64,000 nt of DNA from Deltaproteobacteria bacterium (GCA_018433775.1 JAHDQN010000013.1:124001-188000), one strand, 5' to 3'; shown: positions 37,183 through 47,222, numbered from the stretch's first letter. Notes: generated by a model from the letters alone, not told the origin. Made by a program: numbers and translations.

Positions 37183-38529
37183 ATGCCGGTCCATACTGCA
37201 TATAACGGGAATGCGCGTGGAATTCTGCTCGTCATGCTCTACATAGCAGCGGCGGTCTCGCCGCTCATTCTCGCCTCGGTATACGGGTATCCATATGGCC
37301 ATATCGTCTATGAGCTGGGAAGGAGCTTTGCCCTCCTGGGATTCATGATCCTGGTTCTCCAGGTCTTTCTCGCAGCCCGGATCAAGTGGATCGAGCAGCC
37401 CTACGGGTTCGACATCCTGATCCGGTTTCATCGGAACATGGGGATATTCGCCCTGCCCCTGATTCTGGCTCATCCCCTTCTGCTGGCAGCCGGAAGCGGG
37501 AACCGGGGGCTTCTGATCGGGTCGGCCGTGTCTCTCGGAGTCTGGCTTGGCAGGGCTACGCTGGCCGTTCTGATCGTCAGTATTGTGCTCAGTGTCTACC
37601 AGAGATCGCTCGGCATGACCTTCGAGCGCTGGAGGCTGGTTCACGACATTCTCTCGCCCCTGATCATCGTTGGTGCCTTTGTCCACAGCTTCATGATCGG
37701 ATCGGATCTGAACTTTGCAGTGATGCAGGGCATCTGGGTCGTTGCGGCAGGAGCGGCGGTGGCTGTTTTCGTGTATCATCGCATCATCAGGCCCCGGATT
37801 CTCAGAGAGCATGCGTACCGGGTCAGCGAGGTGGTTCCGGAGGCCCCGGGCGTATGGACCGTGAAACTTGCACCGGTCGCGGGCGAGCCCCTGTTCGACT
37901 ACCTGCCCGGACAGTTTCAGTTCATCACCTTTCTTAGGAACAGAGGGCTTCCGGAGGAGGAACATCACTGGACCATCTCGTCATCTCCCGCGGACAAGGA
38001 CTACGTGAGCTCCACCATCAAGGCCCTGGGCGATTTCACCTCGACCATGGGCGAGACCCGGGCAGGCGACAGGGCAGTGGTCCATGGAGGGTTCGGGCGC
38101 TTCTCCTATGTCCTTCATCCGGAAGAACGCGACCTGGTCTTCATTGCAGGCGGGATCGGGATAACTCCGCTGATGAGCATGATCAGACATATGAGAGATA
38201 TGCAGGATACCCGCGAGGTCCTCCTGATACACGCCAACAGGGACGAGAGCGGGATCGTCTTTTCCCGGGAGCTCGCCGGGATCGAGTCCGGGGGGTATCC
38301 CTCGCTCCGGGCGGTTCACGTCCTGGGCAGCCCTCCAGCAGGCTGGAAAGGCGAGACCGGCTTTGTGGACAGGGAAAAGATCCTGCGCCTGTGCGGCGGC
38401 AACCTCGAAGGCAAGGTCTTTTATGTCTGCGGACCGCCCGGACTGATAGCCGCCGTTCTCGATGCCCTGAAGGCCCTCGGGGTAGAGGATTACCGGATCA
38501 GGCTCGAGATCTTCTCGTTTCTGGACTGA
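37183..38529 (+). CDS. Ferric-reductase-like membrane flavin oxidoreductase
   Basis: The 448-residue protein has about six membrane spans in residues 15-210 with histidines placed for haem (FHRNMGIFALPLILAH; RLVHDILSPLIIVGAFVH), then an FAD-binding barrel (HHWTISSSP, about 265-273) and a NAD-binding half (AGGIGITPLMSM; VCGPPGL). This is the ferric reductase/NADPH oxidase-like architecture that moves electrons from NAD(P)H across the membrane. The acceptor is unknown; the neighbouring CxxCH protein is a possible one by position only. Confidence 0.88.
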   Translation: MPVHTAYNGNARGILLVMLYIAAAVSPLILASVYGYPYGHIVYELGRSFALLGFMILVLQVFLAARIKWIEQPYGFDILIRFHRNMGIFALPLILAHPLLLAAGSGNRGLLIGSAVSLGVWLGRATLAVLIVSIVLSVYQRSLGMTFERWRLVHDILSPLIIVGAFVHSFMIGSDLNFAVMQGIWVVAAGAAVAVFVYHRIIRPRILREHAYRVSEVVPEAPGVWTVKLAPVAGEPLFDYLPGQFQFITFLRNRGLPEEEHHWTISSSPADKDYVSSTIKALGDFTSTMGETRAGDRAVVHGGFGRFSYVLHPEERDLVFIAGGIGITPLMSMIRHMRDMQDTREVLLIHANRDESGIVFSRELAGIESGGYPSLRAVHVLGSPPAGWKGETGFVDREKILRLCGGNLEGKVFYVCGPPGLIAAVLDALKALGVEDYRIRLEIFSFLD

Positions 38530-38544
38530 GAAAGGGGAGCGTGC

Positions 38545-38790
38545 ATGCGCAGGACAGAGCTCAGAAAGGTAACGATCATGGTCATCGCGGTTCTCGTGAG
38601 CGTGGCCGTGTTCATGGCGATCTTCCGGGACTCCGCCGGGGTTTCCCGGGAGACGTCGGCCGGAGCCGGGACGCTCGTGTGCAGCAAAAACACCCGGCAG
38701 AGCGGCCCGGTCATTCGGAAGAACGATCTGCTTGTGCGTGCAGGCGGCCTGTTATTCCACCACCACGAGGAGCGCGCCGTCCATGAATGA
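38545..38790 (+). CDS. Small hypothetical single-span protein
   Basis: The 81-residue frame begins 15 bp after the oxidoreductase stop, with AAAGGGGAG before the ATG. It has one hydrophobic span (VTIMVIAVLVSVAVFMAIF) and a short soluble tail with a single cysteine. No family is recognised. Its 3' end overlaps the convergent frame 38752-38970 by 39 bp, so at least one of the two may be shorter or unreal. Confidence 0.45.
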   Translation: MRRTELRKVTIMVIAVLVSVAVFMAIFRDSAGVSRETSAGAGTLVCSKNTRQSGPVIRKNDLLVRAGGLLFHHHEERAVHE

Positions 38791-38970
38791 CTCGCACCTG
38801 GTCTCCCCCAGGGTGACCAGCCTGTTGTCCGGTTCAAGGGGCACCCCGTCCCTGTCGACCGGCCTGCCGTCCATGACCGGGACATCGACCTCTTCGTGGG
38901 CCCCGCTGTCGGTGAGCCCGAATCCTCTCGCATAGCCGCGCTTTTCGGTTCCCTCTATGATCTTGTACAT
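38752..38970 (-). CDS. Small hypothetical soluble protein
   Basis: Starting at the ATG at 38970 (AGAGGG 9-10 bases upstream) this gives 72 residues (MYKIIEGTEKRGYARGFGL ... GALLVVVE). The composition is balanced and protein-like, with a beta-rich C-terminus, but no family is recognised. Alternative starts are at 38979 and 39021. Confidence 0.45.
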   Translation of the reverse strand: MYKIIEGTEKRGYARGFGLTDSGAHEEVDVPVMDGRPVDRDGVPLEPDNRLVTLGETRCESFMDGALLVVVE

Positions 38971-39144
38971 TCCTGTCATCCCTCTGTAATTCTTTAGTAG
39001 GGGATCCGGCCGCGCAATCAAACCCTGTCCGTGCTGCTTCAGGAGAGCTGCCGGCAGGCGGTCCGGCAGGTTTTCGGGGCCGGGCAGTGCAGATCAGGTC
39101 GTGGCCCGGGCCGATGAGGCCGAGGTGGTTCCGGTGGGGGGGTC

Positions 39145-39549
39145 TCAGGGATTCCAGGGTCCTGCCTGGACCCGGTAGTAGGGAACGCCGTTGTATACGT
39201 CGATGGACGACGCTGCCGGCCAGAAGCTCACCGAGCCGGGGGACACGGCATACGCGGAAAAGGAGCTCGCGGTATAGGGCCTCACGGAAAGACCGGTAAT
39301 ATTGAAATCGCTCACCCCCACGTAACCCCCTGCGGCCGTCACGTTCCAGGGATTGTACGGTCCGGGCGCAAGGCCGTCGGAATCACCCCACGCCAGGGTG
39401 TCGATGTGGATGCTCATGGTTATGTCAACGAAAAAGCTCACCCCTGACTGGCCGGTGACGAGCGAGAGGTCGGTTTCGTTCATGGGTTTCATGGCGGCGG
39501 CGGACAGCGGGACCGCGACCAGGGCGAGGATAAAGAGCCATGTCCTCAT
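39145..39549 (-). CDS. Secreted DUF6160-like protein
   Basis: The 134-residue protein has a signal peptide (MRTWLFILALVAVPLSAAA) followed by MNETDLSLVTGQSGVSFFVD. The 'M-x-E-x-x-L-x-x-V-x-G-Q-x-G' start of the mature part is typical of DUF6160-like exported proteins in Proteobacteria. The rest is rich in Ser, Gly, Tyr and Pro and looks beta-rich. GGGAGGG precedes the ATG. Function unknown; no partner gene nearby. Confidence 0.65.
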   Translation of the reverse strand: MRTWLFILALVAVPLSAAAMKPMNETDLSLVTGQSGVSFFVDITMSIHIDTLAWGDSDGLAPGPYNPWNVTAAGGYVGVSDFNITGLSVRPYTASSFSAYAVSPGSVSFWPAASSIDVYNGVPYYRVQAGPWNP

Positions 39550-39921
39550 TTTTCACCCTCCCTTTTTAAGATGAGCCGGAAACAACGTCGAACCCTCTTT
39601 TTTAAGTGAAATGTATCATCAATAAATTTATAATATCTTACCAGCGGCCAGGTCTCAATGCAAGCATTGGATGTTTTCGCATCCACCAGAAGAGCGGGAG
39701 AGGCAGCATGATGCATGTGACAAGGCATTCAGACAGGATATTTCCCTCCATTTCCACACGGTTTCATACAGATAAAAGCGATGAACTTTTACCGGTAATA
39801 TTCCGATAACGGCAAAGGGAAGTACCGGGGCATCCAGTCTTTTCTGGGGAAGGGACCTTGCTTCATGCAGGCGGCGGTCCCCGGTCCCGGCCATGTGGGT
39901 TTTCCTGACGGGGAGTGTACA
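39550..39921. other. Divergent intergenic region with a family A fragment
   Basis: The 372-bp gap is AT-rich near 39600-39640. At 39646-39659 it holds GGCCAGGTCTCAAT, the reverse complement of the fragment at about 574-587 beside family A copy 1. No gene was recognised. Confidence 0.55.
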
Positions 39922-42900
39922 ATGAGAAAGCTGAAGGAGAGAGAGGGCACCGAGAAATCGAAAAAAGATCTCGAGCAGGAGCTTCGTGCGGCCAGGGCAT
40001 CGGCCCAGGAGAGCGAGGAGCGTTACCGCGCCCTGTTCGACCGGTCTTTTTACGGAGTCTTCATCCTGGACCTTCAGGGAAATGTGCTCGATGCCAACAA
40101 CCTCGGCCTGGATATGCTGGGGTATGGCAGGGAGCATCTCCAGGAGCTGAATTTCTGGAATCTCCTGTCAGAAGATCAGGTGGCCGAGGCAATGGCGGCC
40201 CGCGAAAACCTGCTCAGGATCGGTGTCCAGGAAAGGCCTCTGGAGCTGCGTTTCAAGCACAGGGATGGAAGTCTCGTCTCGGTGGAAGCCACCTCCGCGG
40301 TACTCTATCGCGAAGGGCAGCCCTATGAGGTCCATGGCATCGTCCGGGATATCAGCCAACGCAGGCAGGCCGAGGAAAGCCTCAAGCAGAGCGAGAAGTT
40401 CTACCGGACCATTTTCGAGAACACCGGCAACGCCTCCATTCTCATCGCCGAGGACACCACCATCCTGCTGGCAAACACCAACTTTGTCCGTCTCACGGGA
40501 TACGAACGGGAAGAGGTCGAAGGGAAGATGAGCTGGACCTCCTTCATCGAGCCGGAAGATCTCGAGCGGATGAAAAACTATCACTACCTGCGGAGACAGA
40601 GCCCTTCTTCCGCCCCCAGGTCCTACGAGTTCCGTTTCATCACCCGCTCGGGCGAGCAGCGGGACATCTTTCTCACCGTGGCGCTCATCCCGGGAACAAA
40701 AGAGAGCATCGCCTCCTGCCTGGACATCACCGAGCGCAAACGCGCAGAGCGGGAGCTCAAGATACGGGAGGGGAGGTTCAGATCCCTGATCCAGAACCTG
40801 TCCGACCTGATCATGATTCTGGATCGCGACGGGCTTTTCATATACGAGACCCCTTCGGTCGAGCGGATCCTCCACTATCCCGCCGGCCACCTGATCGGGA
40901 GATCGCCCATGGATTTCATTCATCCCGATGATATCCCCTTTGTCCAGAAGGAGCTGGGCGAGGTATACCGCATGGAGAACGACGGACAGTCCCTCGAGTT
41001 CAGGGCGAAAAGGTCCGACGGCACCTGGGTGTACCTGGAGGCCATCGGGACGAATCTCATCCATTATCCGGGGATAGGCGGGGTCGTGATCACGGCCCGC
41101 GACATCACGGAGCGGAAGAAGGCCGAGGAGGCCCTGCTCAGAAGCGAGGAGCGTTACCGGAACATCCTCGACAACATGCAGGAGGCCTACTACGAGGTGG
41201 ACCTGGAAGGTAACTTCACCTACTTCAATGCCTGCGCCGTCAAGCGGCTCGGATATTCGGACGAGGAGATGCAGGGCATGAACTTCCGCAGGTTCGTGGA
41301 TGAGGAAAACGCCAGGAGCATGTTTGAGACCTACCACAAAGTGTTCCAGACAGGGGAGCCTGTGGGAGGATTCGACTGGGAGGCCGTCAGCAAGGACGGT
41401 GAAAGGATCTGGGTGGCTGCATCCGTTTCCTTGATGCACGACGAACAGGGGGCTCCGGCCGGGTTCAGGGGCATCGTCCGCGACATCACGGAGCGGAAGA
41501 AGGCCGAGGAGGCCCTGCATAAAAGCGAGGAGCGTTACCGGAACATCCTCGACAACATGCAGGAGGCCTACTACGAGGTGGACCTGGAAGGGACCTTCAC
41601 TTACTTCAATCTCCCCGCCATAACCAGGCTCGGATACACCGGGGAAGAGATGACGAACATGAACTACCGGAGGTTCACGGATGAAGAGACTATCCGGAAG
41701 CTGTACGAGGCATATCACGGTGTGTACCTGACGGGCAAGCCTGTCACCGGTTTCGAGTGGGAGGTGATCAACAAGTATGGCGAGAAGATCCCGGTGGAGG
41801 CATCCATATCGCTGAAGTACGACGAGTCCGGGCAGCCGGTGGGGTTCAGAGGGATGGTCCGCGACGTGAGCGATCGGAGGAAGGCCCAGGACGCCCTGCG
41901 CCGGAGCGAGGAGAAGTACCGGACCATACTCCAGAGCATCCAGGAGGGCTACCTCGAGCTCGACCTTTCGGGCAGCGTCACCTTTTTCAACGACTCCATA
42001 TGCCGCATGTTGGGATGTCCGCCTGAAGAGATGCAGGGGATGAGCTATCGGGCATTCACCTCGGCCGATACGGCCAAGAGGATGTATCAGGTCTTCCATG
42101 CCATATACCTGACCGGAGAGCCGGGCGTGATGCTTGACTATGAGGTCATACGCAAGGACGGCGTGAAAAGGAGCCATGAGCTGACCGCATCGCTCGTGCG
42201 GGACGCATCCGGCTCACCGGCCGGTTTCCGGGGGGTGGTCAGGGACGTTACCGAGCGCAAGCGCGCCCAGGAGGCCCTGCAAAGGAGCGAGGAGCGCTGG
42301 CAGTTTGCGCTGGAAGGCGCCGGTGACGGGGTGTGGGATCTGAACCTGAAGACCGGCAAGGTGTTCCGGTCGCCGCGCTGGAAGGAGATGCTGGGCTACG
42401 CCGAGCACGAGATCTCCGACAGCAGCGACGAGTGGGCGATCCATGTACACCCCGACGACCGTGAGCCGAGCGACAGGGAGCTGGACCGGCACCTGAGGGG
42501 CGAGTCGCCCGTGTATGTGAGCGAGCACCGCATCCGGTGCAAGAACGGATCATACAAGTGGATTCTCGACCGGGGCAAGCTGATCCAGTGGGATCACGAC
42601 GGCACGCCGCTGCGCATCATCGGAACCCAGACAGACATCACCGAGAGGAAGCGGGCCGAGGAAGCCCTGCGGCAGAGCGAGGGACGGTATCGGACCATCT
42701 TCGAGCACACGGCCACGGCAAACATCATCGTGGATGAGAACCATGTCATCCGTCTCGCCAACTCCAAGTTCGAGAAGCTCGTGGGATACACAAGGAAAGA
42801 GCTGGAAGGAAAGATGGTCTGGACCACCTTTGTGGCGGAAGAAGACCTGAAACGGATGAAGAAGTACCATAGCCAGCGCCGCAGAAAGGAAGGTGCGGCC

Positions 42901-44556
42901 CCGGATTCCTATGAGTTCCGGTGCAGTGTCCGGTCGGGGGAGACGCGTGACCTCTTCATGAGTGTGACCATGATCCCGGGCACGAACGAGAGCGTGGCCT
43001 CGATCATCGACATAACGGACCGGAAAAAGGCGGAGGAAGCCCTGCGGCAGAGCGAGGAGCGGTTCCGGGACATGGCGAGGCTCATGCCCGAGACCGTGTT
43101 CGAGACCGACGAGTACGGCATCATCACCTTTGCCAACCAGACCGCCTTTGAGAAATTCCAGTATCCCCCTGAAGAGCTGGACAAGGGACTGGACATAACC
43201 CACATGCTGGCATCCGAAGACCGGGCACGGGCGACCGAAAACATCGGCAGGGTACTGGCGGGCGAGAGGCTCGGGCTGAACGAGTATCTGGCCCGGCGCA
43301 AGGACGGCACCACCTTTCCCGCGCTGGTGCATGCAGTCGCGATCATGAAGAACGGAAGGCCTTCGGGTGCCCGCGGCTTCCTGATCGACATCAGCGACAA
43401 GAAGATCCTCGAGGAGCAGTTCATGCGCGCCCAGAAGATGGAGGCCATCGGGACCATGGCGGGAGGGATCGCCCACGATTTCAACAACCTGCTCATGGGC
43501 ATTCTCGGCAATGTCTCGCTCATGCTCCTGAGCGCGGACAAGTCCCACCCGTTTGTCGATCGCCTGAAAAACGTGGAGGAATACGTGCGCCAGGGCTCCG
43601 AGCTCACCAAGCAGTTTCTCGGGTTTGCCCGCGGGGGCAAGTATGAGGTCAGGCCCACTCAGCTGGGAGAATTTATCCAGAGGGGCGCCGAGATGTTCGG
43701 GAGGACCAAGAAGGAAATCCGGATACACCAGAACATCCAGGAAGGGCTGTGGATCGTGGAGGTGGACCGGAACCAGATGGAGCAGGTCATGCTCAACCTC
43801 TTCGTGAACGCATGGCAGGCCATGCCCGGAGGCGGAGATCTTTATCTCTCAACCCAAAACGTGAACCTCGACGAGTCCGAGGTAGCACCCTTCGGGGTGG
43901 AACCGGGCAGGTATGTCCGGGTCTCGGTGACCGATACCGGCATCGGCATGGACGAGGCGGTCAAGTCGCGGATCTTCGAGCCGTTCTTCACCACCAAGGG
44001 CAAGGGGAGGGGGACCGGGCTCGGGCTTGCCTCGGTTTACGGCATCATGAAAAACCACAAGGGGTTCGTCACCGTGGAGAGCGAGAAGGGCGCGGGCTCT
44101 ACGTTCACCCTGTATCTTCCCGCATCAGAGAAGACCGTTCAGGAAGAACGGCAGACCTGCGGAGAGATCAGGAAAGGCCAGGGGACCATTCTGCTCATCG
44201 ACGATGAGGAGGTCATTCTGGACGTGGGCGCCGAGATGCTCAAGAGACTCGGGTATGACGTCATTACCGCCGCGGGAGGAAGGGCAGGGATCGAGACATA
44301 CCGCGCCAACCGGGATTCCATAGACCTGGTGGTGCTTGATATGATCATGCCCGACCTCGGCGGCAGAGAAACCTTTGACGGTCTGAAGGAAATCAGGCCG
44401 GATGTGAACGTACTGCTGTCGAGCGGATACAGTCTCAACGGCCAGGCCAAGGAAATTATGGACAAGGGGTGCAGAGGGTTCATCCAGAAACCGTTCAGCC
44501 TGGGAGATCTCGCGGACAAGATCATGGAGATCCTCGACGGGCAGCAGGAGCGGTGA
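39922..44556 (+). CDS. Hybrid sensor histidine kinase with nine PAS domains and a receiver
   Basis: From the ATG at 39922 (GGGGAG upstream) the product is 1544 residues. Nine PAS repeats, each starting near an SE(E/K)RYR motif, are followed by a histidine kinase core: phosphoacceptor GGIAHDFNNLL (about 1180), N-box NLFVNAWQAMPGG, G-boxes DTGIGMD and GTGLGLASVYG. A C-terminal receiver (TILLIDDEEVIL; LVVLDMIMPD, Asp near 1471; IQKPFS) completes it. No membrane span is seen, so it is likely cytoplasmic and senses small molecules or redox state. No response regulator is adjacent, so it may act through a separate phosphorelay. Confidence 0.93.
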   Translation: MRKLKEREGTEKSKKDLEQELRAARASAQESEERYRALFDRSFYGVFILDLQGNVLDANNLGLDMLGYGREHLQELNFWNLLSEDQVAEAMAARENLLRIGVQERPLELRFKHRDGSLVSVEATSAVLYREGQPYEVHGIVRDISQRRQAEESLKQSEKFYRTIFENTGNASILIAEDTTILLANTNFVRLTGYEREEVEGKMSWTSFIEPEDLERMKNYHYLRRQSPSSAPRSYEFRFITRSGEQRDIFLTVALIPGTKESIASCLDITERKRAERELKIREGRFRSLIQNLSDLIMILDRDGLFIYETPSVERILHYPAGHLIGRSPMDFIHPDDIPFVQKELGEVYRMENDGQSLEFRAKRSDGTWVYLEAIGTNLIHYPGIGGVVITARDITERKKAEEALLRSEERYRNILDNMQEAYYEVDLEGNFTYFNACAVKRLGYSDEEMQGMNFRRFVDEENARSMFETYHKVFQTGEPVGGFDWEAVSKDGERIWVAASVSLMHDEQGAPAGFRGIVRDITERKKAEEALHKSEERYRNILDNMQEAYYEVDLEGTFTYFNLPAITRLGYTGEEMTNMNYRRFTDEETIRKLYEAYHGVYLTGKPVTGFEWEVINKYGEKIPVEASISLKYDESGQPVGFRGMVRDVSDRRKAQDALRRSEEKYRTILQSIQEGYLELDLSGSVTFFNDSICRMLGCPPEEMQGMSYRAFTSADTAKRMYQVFHAIYLTGEPGVMLDYEVIRKDGVKRSHELTASLVRDASGSPAGFRGVVRDVTERKRAQEALQRSEERWQFALEGAGDGVWDLNLKTGKVFRSPRWKEMLGYAEHEISDSSDEWAIHVHPDDREPSDRELDRHLRGESPVYVSEHRIRCKNGSYKWILDRGKLIQWDHDGTPLRIIGTQTDITERKRAEEALRQSEGRYRTIFEHTATANIIVDENHVIRLANSKFEKLVGYTRKELEGKMVWTTFVAEEDLKRMKKYHSQRRRKEGAAPDSYEFRCSVRSGETRDLFMSVTMIPGTNESVASIIDITDRKKAEEALRQSEERFRDMARLMPETVFETDEYGIITFANQTAFEKFQYPPEELDKGLDITHMLASEDRARATENIGRVLAGERLGLNEYLARRKDGTTFPALVHAVAIMKNGRPSGARGFLIDISDKKILEEQFMRAQKMEAIGTMAGGIAHDFNNLLMGILGNVSLMLLSADKSHPFVDRLKNVEEYVRQGSELTKQFLGFARGGKYEVRPTQLGEFIQRGAEMFGRTKKEIRIHQNIQEGLWIVEVDRNQMEQVMLNLFVNAWQAMPGGGDLYLSTQNVNLDESEVAPFGVEPGRYVRVSVTDTGIGMDEAVKSRIFEPFFTTKGKGRGTGLGLASVYGIMKNHKGFVTVESEKGAGSTFTLYLPASEKTVQEERQTCGEIRKGQGTILLIDDEEVILDVGAEMLKRLGYDVITAAGGRAGIETYRANRDSIDLVVLDMIMPDLGGRETFDGLKEIRPDVNVLLSSGYSLNGQAKEIMDKGCRGFIQKPFSLGDLADKIMEILDGQQER

Positions 44557-44865
44557 TATCCGCCGAGATCCGGTCTCGCTTCTCCCTGGGCCCAAGGTCA
44601 TCCCGCTCGGGATTTCACCGGGATGCACGTCCAACGACTCTTCGGACCCGGGTGCCCGTCTCCTTCCGGGAGGGAGTGTTTCACCCATGCACCCGCACCG
44701 ATGACCCTCCCCGGCGCAAGGGCACGGCCCTGTTTTCCTTGAAGGCGATTCGGTTTCAGCCGGGCTTGAACCGGCTTTCCGGGTTGCTTCGCTGTCAGAG
44801 CCCGTGCTCTTCTTGAAGGAAAACAAGACCAGCGCCCTGCTCGTGCATATCTAACTCAGAAGCCT
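44557..44865. other. Convergent intergenic region, nothing recognised
   Basis: About 309 bases between the PAS kinase and the convergent ComEA-like gene. No gene, repeat or clear terminator hairpin with a T run was seen. Confidence 0.5.
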
Positions 44866-45261
44866 TTAGTCGCCCCGCCGGTCCTCCTGTAACCAGTAAC
44901 CGAAGAAGGGGTCCCCGTGGGGCCGCACGGTCTTCTCAGGCTCGTAGTCGGTGGGACCTGTCGTCTTCAGCCAGAAACGGGCCTCTTCGAAGTTGGTGAT
45001 GTCTTCCATGCCTTCGACGTTCTTCAACTCATCCGTGCTCGTGAAAGGGCCACTTGCTTCCCGATATTCGATAATATTTTCGGCTACCTGGTCAGGATTG
45101 TCGATATTGCTCCTTCCCAGGAACCAGGCCAGCTCTTCCTGTGTGGCGGTGTTTACATTCGCCGATCCCTTGCCCCAGGGATAATAGTCCCCATGAGCCA
45201 TGCCACCGAAGGTGAACAGGAACACCAGCATCGCTAGTCCGAGAGTGATAAGCCTCTTCAT
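44866..45261 (-). CDS. Exported helix-hairpin-helix (ComEA-like) protein
   Basis: The 131-residue protein begins MKRLITLGLAMLVFLFTFGG, a signal peptide or anchor, followed by SANVNTATQEELAWFLG and VAENIIEYREASGPFTSTDEL, the ComEA-type HhH DNA-binding module. It could bind DNA outside the cytoplasmic membrane, though many such proteins have no proven role in uptake. AAGGAGG lies 9 bases before the ATG at 45261; the longer frame to 45297 is less likely. It lies 106 bp downstream of the acyl-CoA ligase gene. Confidence 0.8.
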   Translation of the reverse strand: MKRLITLGLAMLVFLFTFGGMAHGDYYPWGKGSANVNTATQEELAWFLGRSNIDNPDQVAENIIEYREASGPFTSTDELKNVEGMEDITNFEEARFWLKTTGPTDYEPEKTVRPHGDPFFGYWLQEDRRGD

Positions 45262-45367
45262 GGCCTTTGACCTCCTTGTTGGTTTTGCTGCTCTCATGTG
45301 AGCATGTGAATACTATAGTGACACAGTGCAGGGAATAAAGGGGTCTCGGGCCAATTTATGCGTTTTC

Positions 45368-47203
45368 TCAGTCTCCTTCCCGGTACATGGACTCGATGAG
45401 GTCTTTGTACTGCCGGTTGATGGAGGTGCGCTTGACCTTCATGGTGGGGGTCACCTCGCCGTCCTCGGTGTAGAGCTTCTTGTCCAGGAGCCTGAACTTG
45501 CGGATGTTCTCCACCCGGGCGAGCTGCTTGTTGACCTTGGCCACTTCTTCACCGATGAGCCGGTTCACCTCCTCGGTCCTGGTGAGGCTCGCGAAGGTGG
45601 TGTACTGGACCTTCTGATCCTGGGCCCACTTCACCACGGTCTCCTCGTCGATCACGATGATGGCGGAGATGAACTTCCGCCGGTCGCCGATGACCACGGC
45701 GTCGTTGATGTAGGGGGAGAACTTGAGCAGGTTCTCGATGTACTGCGGGGCCACGTTCTTGCCGCCAGCGGTCACGATGAGGTCCTTCTTGCGGTCCGTG
45801 ATCTTGAGGTAGCCCTCGTCGTCGACCTCGCCCACGTCGCCGGTGTGGAACCAGCCGTCCTCGCCGATGGCCTCCCTCGTGTTCTCGTCGTCCTTGAAGT
45901 AGCCCTGGAAGATACCCCCGTGCCGGATCAGGATTTCGCCGTCCTCGGCGATCCTTACCTCCGAGCCGGGCAGGCACCTGCCCACGGTGCCGAGCTTGAA
46001 GTTGGTCGCGTCAGAGATGTGCGTGATGCCCGTGGTCTCGGTGAGCCCGTAGCCTTCGCGGATGGGAATCCCGATGCTCTGGAAGAACTTGAGCACCTCG
46101 TGAGATATGGGCGCGGCTCCAGAGAACCCGATGCGCACCCGGTCGAAGCCGAGCCGCTCCTTGAGCTTCCAGAACACGGCGAAATAGGCGAGCCGGTAGC
46201 CGAGCATGAGCGGCAGCGGAACCGGCTTTTTCGCCAGCTTGCAGTCGTTGTACCTGGTGCCTATCTTGAAGGCGATCCCGTACAGGGTGCGCTTGAGCCA
46301 GGTGGCGTCCATCATTTTGAGCACGATCCCGGAGTGGTACTTCTCCCAGATCCGGGGCACGGCGTGGAAGAGGGTGGGGGAGACGTCCTTGAGGTCGTTC
46401 ATGACCGTGTCCGTGTTCTCGGTGAAGTTCACGATATGCCCTACCCGCAGGTGCATCATGAGGTCGAAGATCTGCTCGTACACGTGGTTCAGGGGCAGAA
46501 ACGAGATGGTCTCGTCGTCGATGGACGTGCGGGTGATCTTCTCGGTCTGCCGGGCGATCCACCGGTAGTTCTTGTGCGAGATCATGGCTCCCTTGGGCGG
46601 CCCCGTAGTGCCCGAGGTGTAGATGATGGAGGCGGTCTCGTCCTCCTTCCCCTCGTCCACGATCTTGTCGAAGAGCTCCGGGTTCTCCCGGTGGTTCTGC
46701 CTGCCCAGCTTCAGGAGATCGTCGAAGCTCATGACCATGTCGTCGTCGAAGTGCCGCAATCCCTCCATGTCCCATACCACGACCTTTTTCAGTCCTGGCG
46801 TCCGCTCACGGAAGAGCAGGGCCTTGTCGCACTGCTCCTCGTCCTCGCAGATGTACACCACCGAATCGGAGTGCCCCACCACATACTCGCACTCGGCCGC
46901 AGGGTTGGTGGTGTAGACCCCCACGAATGTGGCACCCAGCGACATGACGCCCAGGGCCGAGAAGAGCCACTCGGGCTTGTTCTCGCCGATGATGGACACG
47001 TGGTCTCCCCGTTTGACGCCCAGGGCGTGGAGCCCCAGGGCGACGTCGCGCACGCTGTCGGCATATTGCCTCCAGGTGATGTCGTGCCAGATGCCGTAAT
47101 CCTTCATCCGCATGGCGACGCGGTCGGGCTGTACGGAGGCAAGCACCCGCAAGGCCTGCGGCAGGGTCTGAACCTTGTCTGTCGGTCTCTCGATCTGTTC
47201 CAT
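45368..47203 (-). CDS. AMP-forming long-chain acyl-CoA ligase
   Basis: The 611-residue enzyme has the adenylate-forming P-loop SIIYTSGTTGPPKGAMISH, motif REGYGLTETTG, and the DGWFHTGDVGEVD and ITDRKKDLIVTAGG motifs of acyl-CoA synthetases. It activates a carboxylic acid via an acyl-AMP. The ATG at 47203 follows GGGGGAGG by 7 bases. It ends a liv-type ABC transporter operon, a pairing frequent in Desulfobacterota and suggestive of uptake and activation of a carboxylate or branched-chain acid; the substrate cannot be read from the sequence. Confidence 0.9.
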   Translation of the reverse strand: MEQIERPTDKVQTLPQALRVLASVQPDRVAMRMKDYGIWHDITWRQYADSVRDVALGLHALGVKRGDHVSIIGENKPEWLFSALGVMSLGATFVGVYTTNPAAECEYVVGHSDSVVYICEDEEQCDKALLFRERTPGLKKVVVWDMEGLRHFDDDMVMSFDDLLKLGRQNHRENPELFDKIVDEGKEDETASIIYTSGTTGPPKGAMISHKNYRWIARQTEKITRTSIDDETISFLPLNHVYEQIFDLMMHLRVGHIVNFTENTDTVMNDLKDVSPTLFHAVPRIWEKYHSGIVLKMMDATWLKRTLYGIAFKIGTRYNDCKLAKKPVPLPLMLGYRLAYFAVFWKLKERLGFDRVRIGFSGAAPISHEVLKFFQSIGIPIREGYGLTETTGITHISDATNFKLGTVGRCLPGSEVRIAEDGEILIRHGGIFQGYFKDDENTREAIGEDGWFHTGDVGEVDDEGYLKITDRKKDLIVTAGGKNVAPQYIENLLKFSPYINDAVVIGDRRKFISAIIVIDEETVVKWAQDQKVQYTTFASLTRTEEVNRLIGEEVAKVNKQLARVENIRKFRLLDKKLYTEDGEVTPTMKVKRTSINRQYKDLIESMYREGD

Positions 47204-47222
47204 TCTCCGGCCTCCCCCTTCT

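Noticed and set aside
40168-42177. A 669-codon open frame antisense to the PAS kinase
   Set aside because: It is antisense to strongly conserved PAS repeats; its apparent internal repeats mirror those domains.
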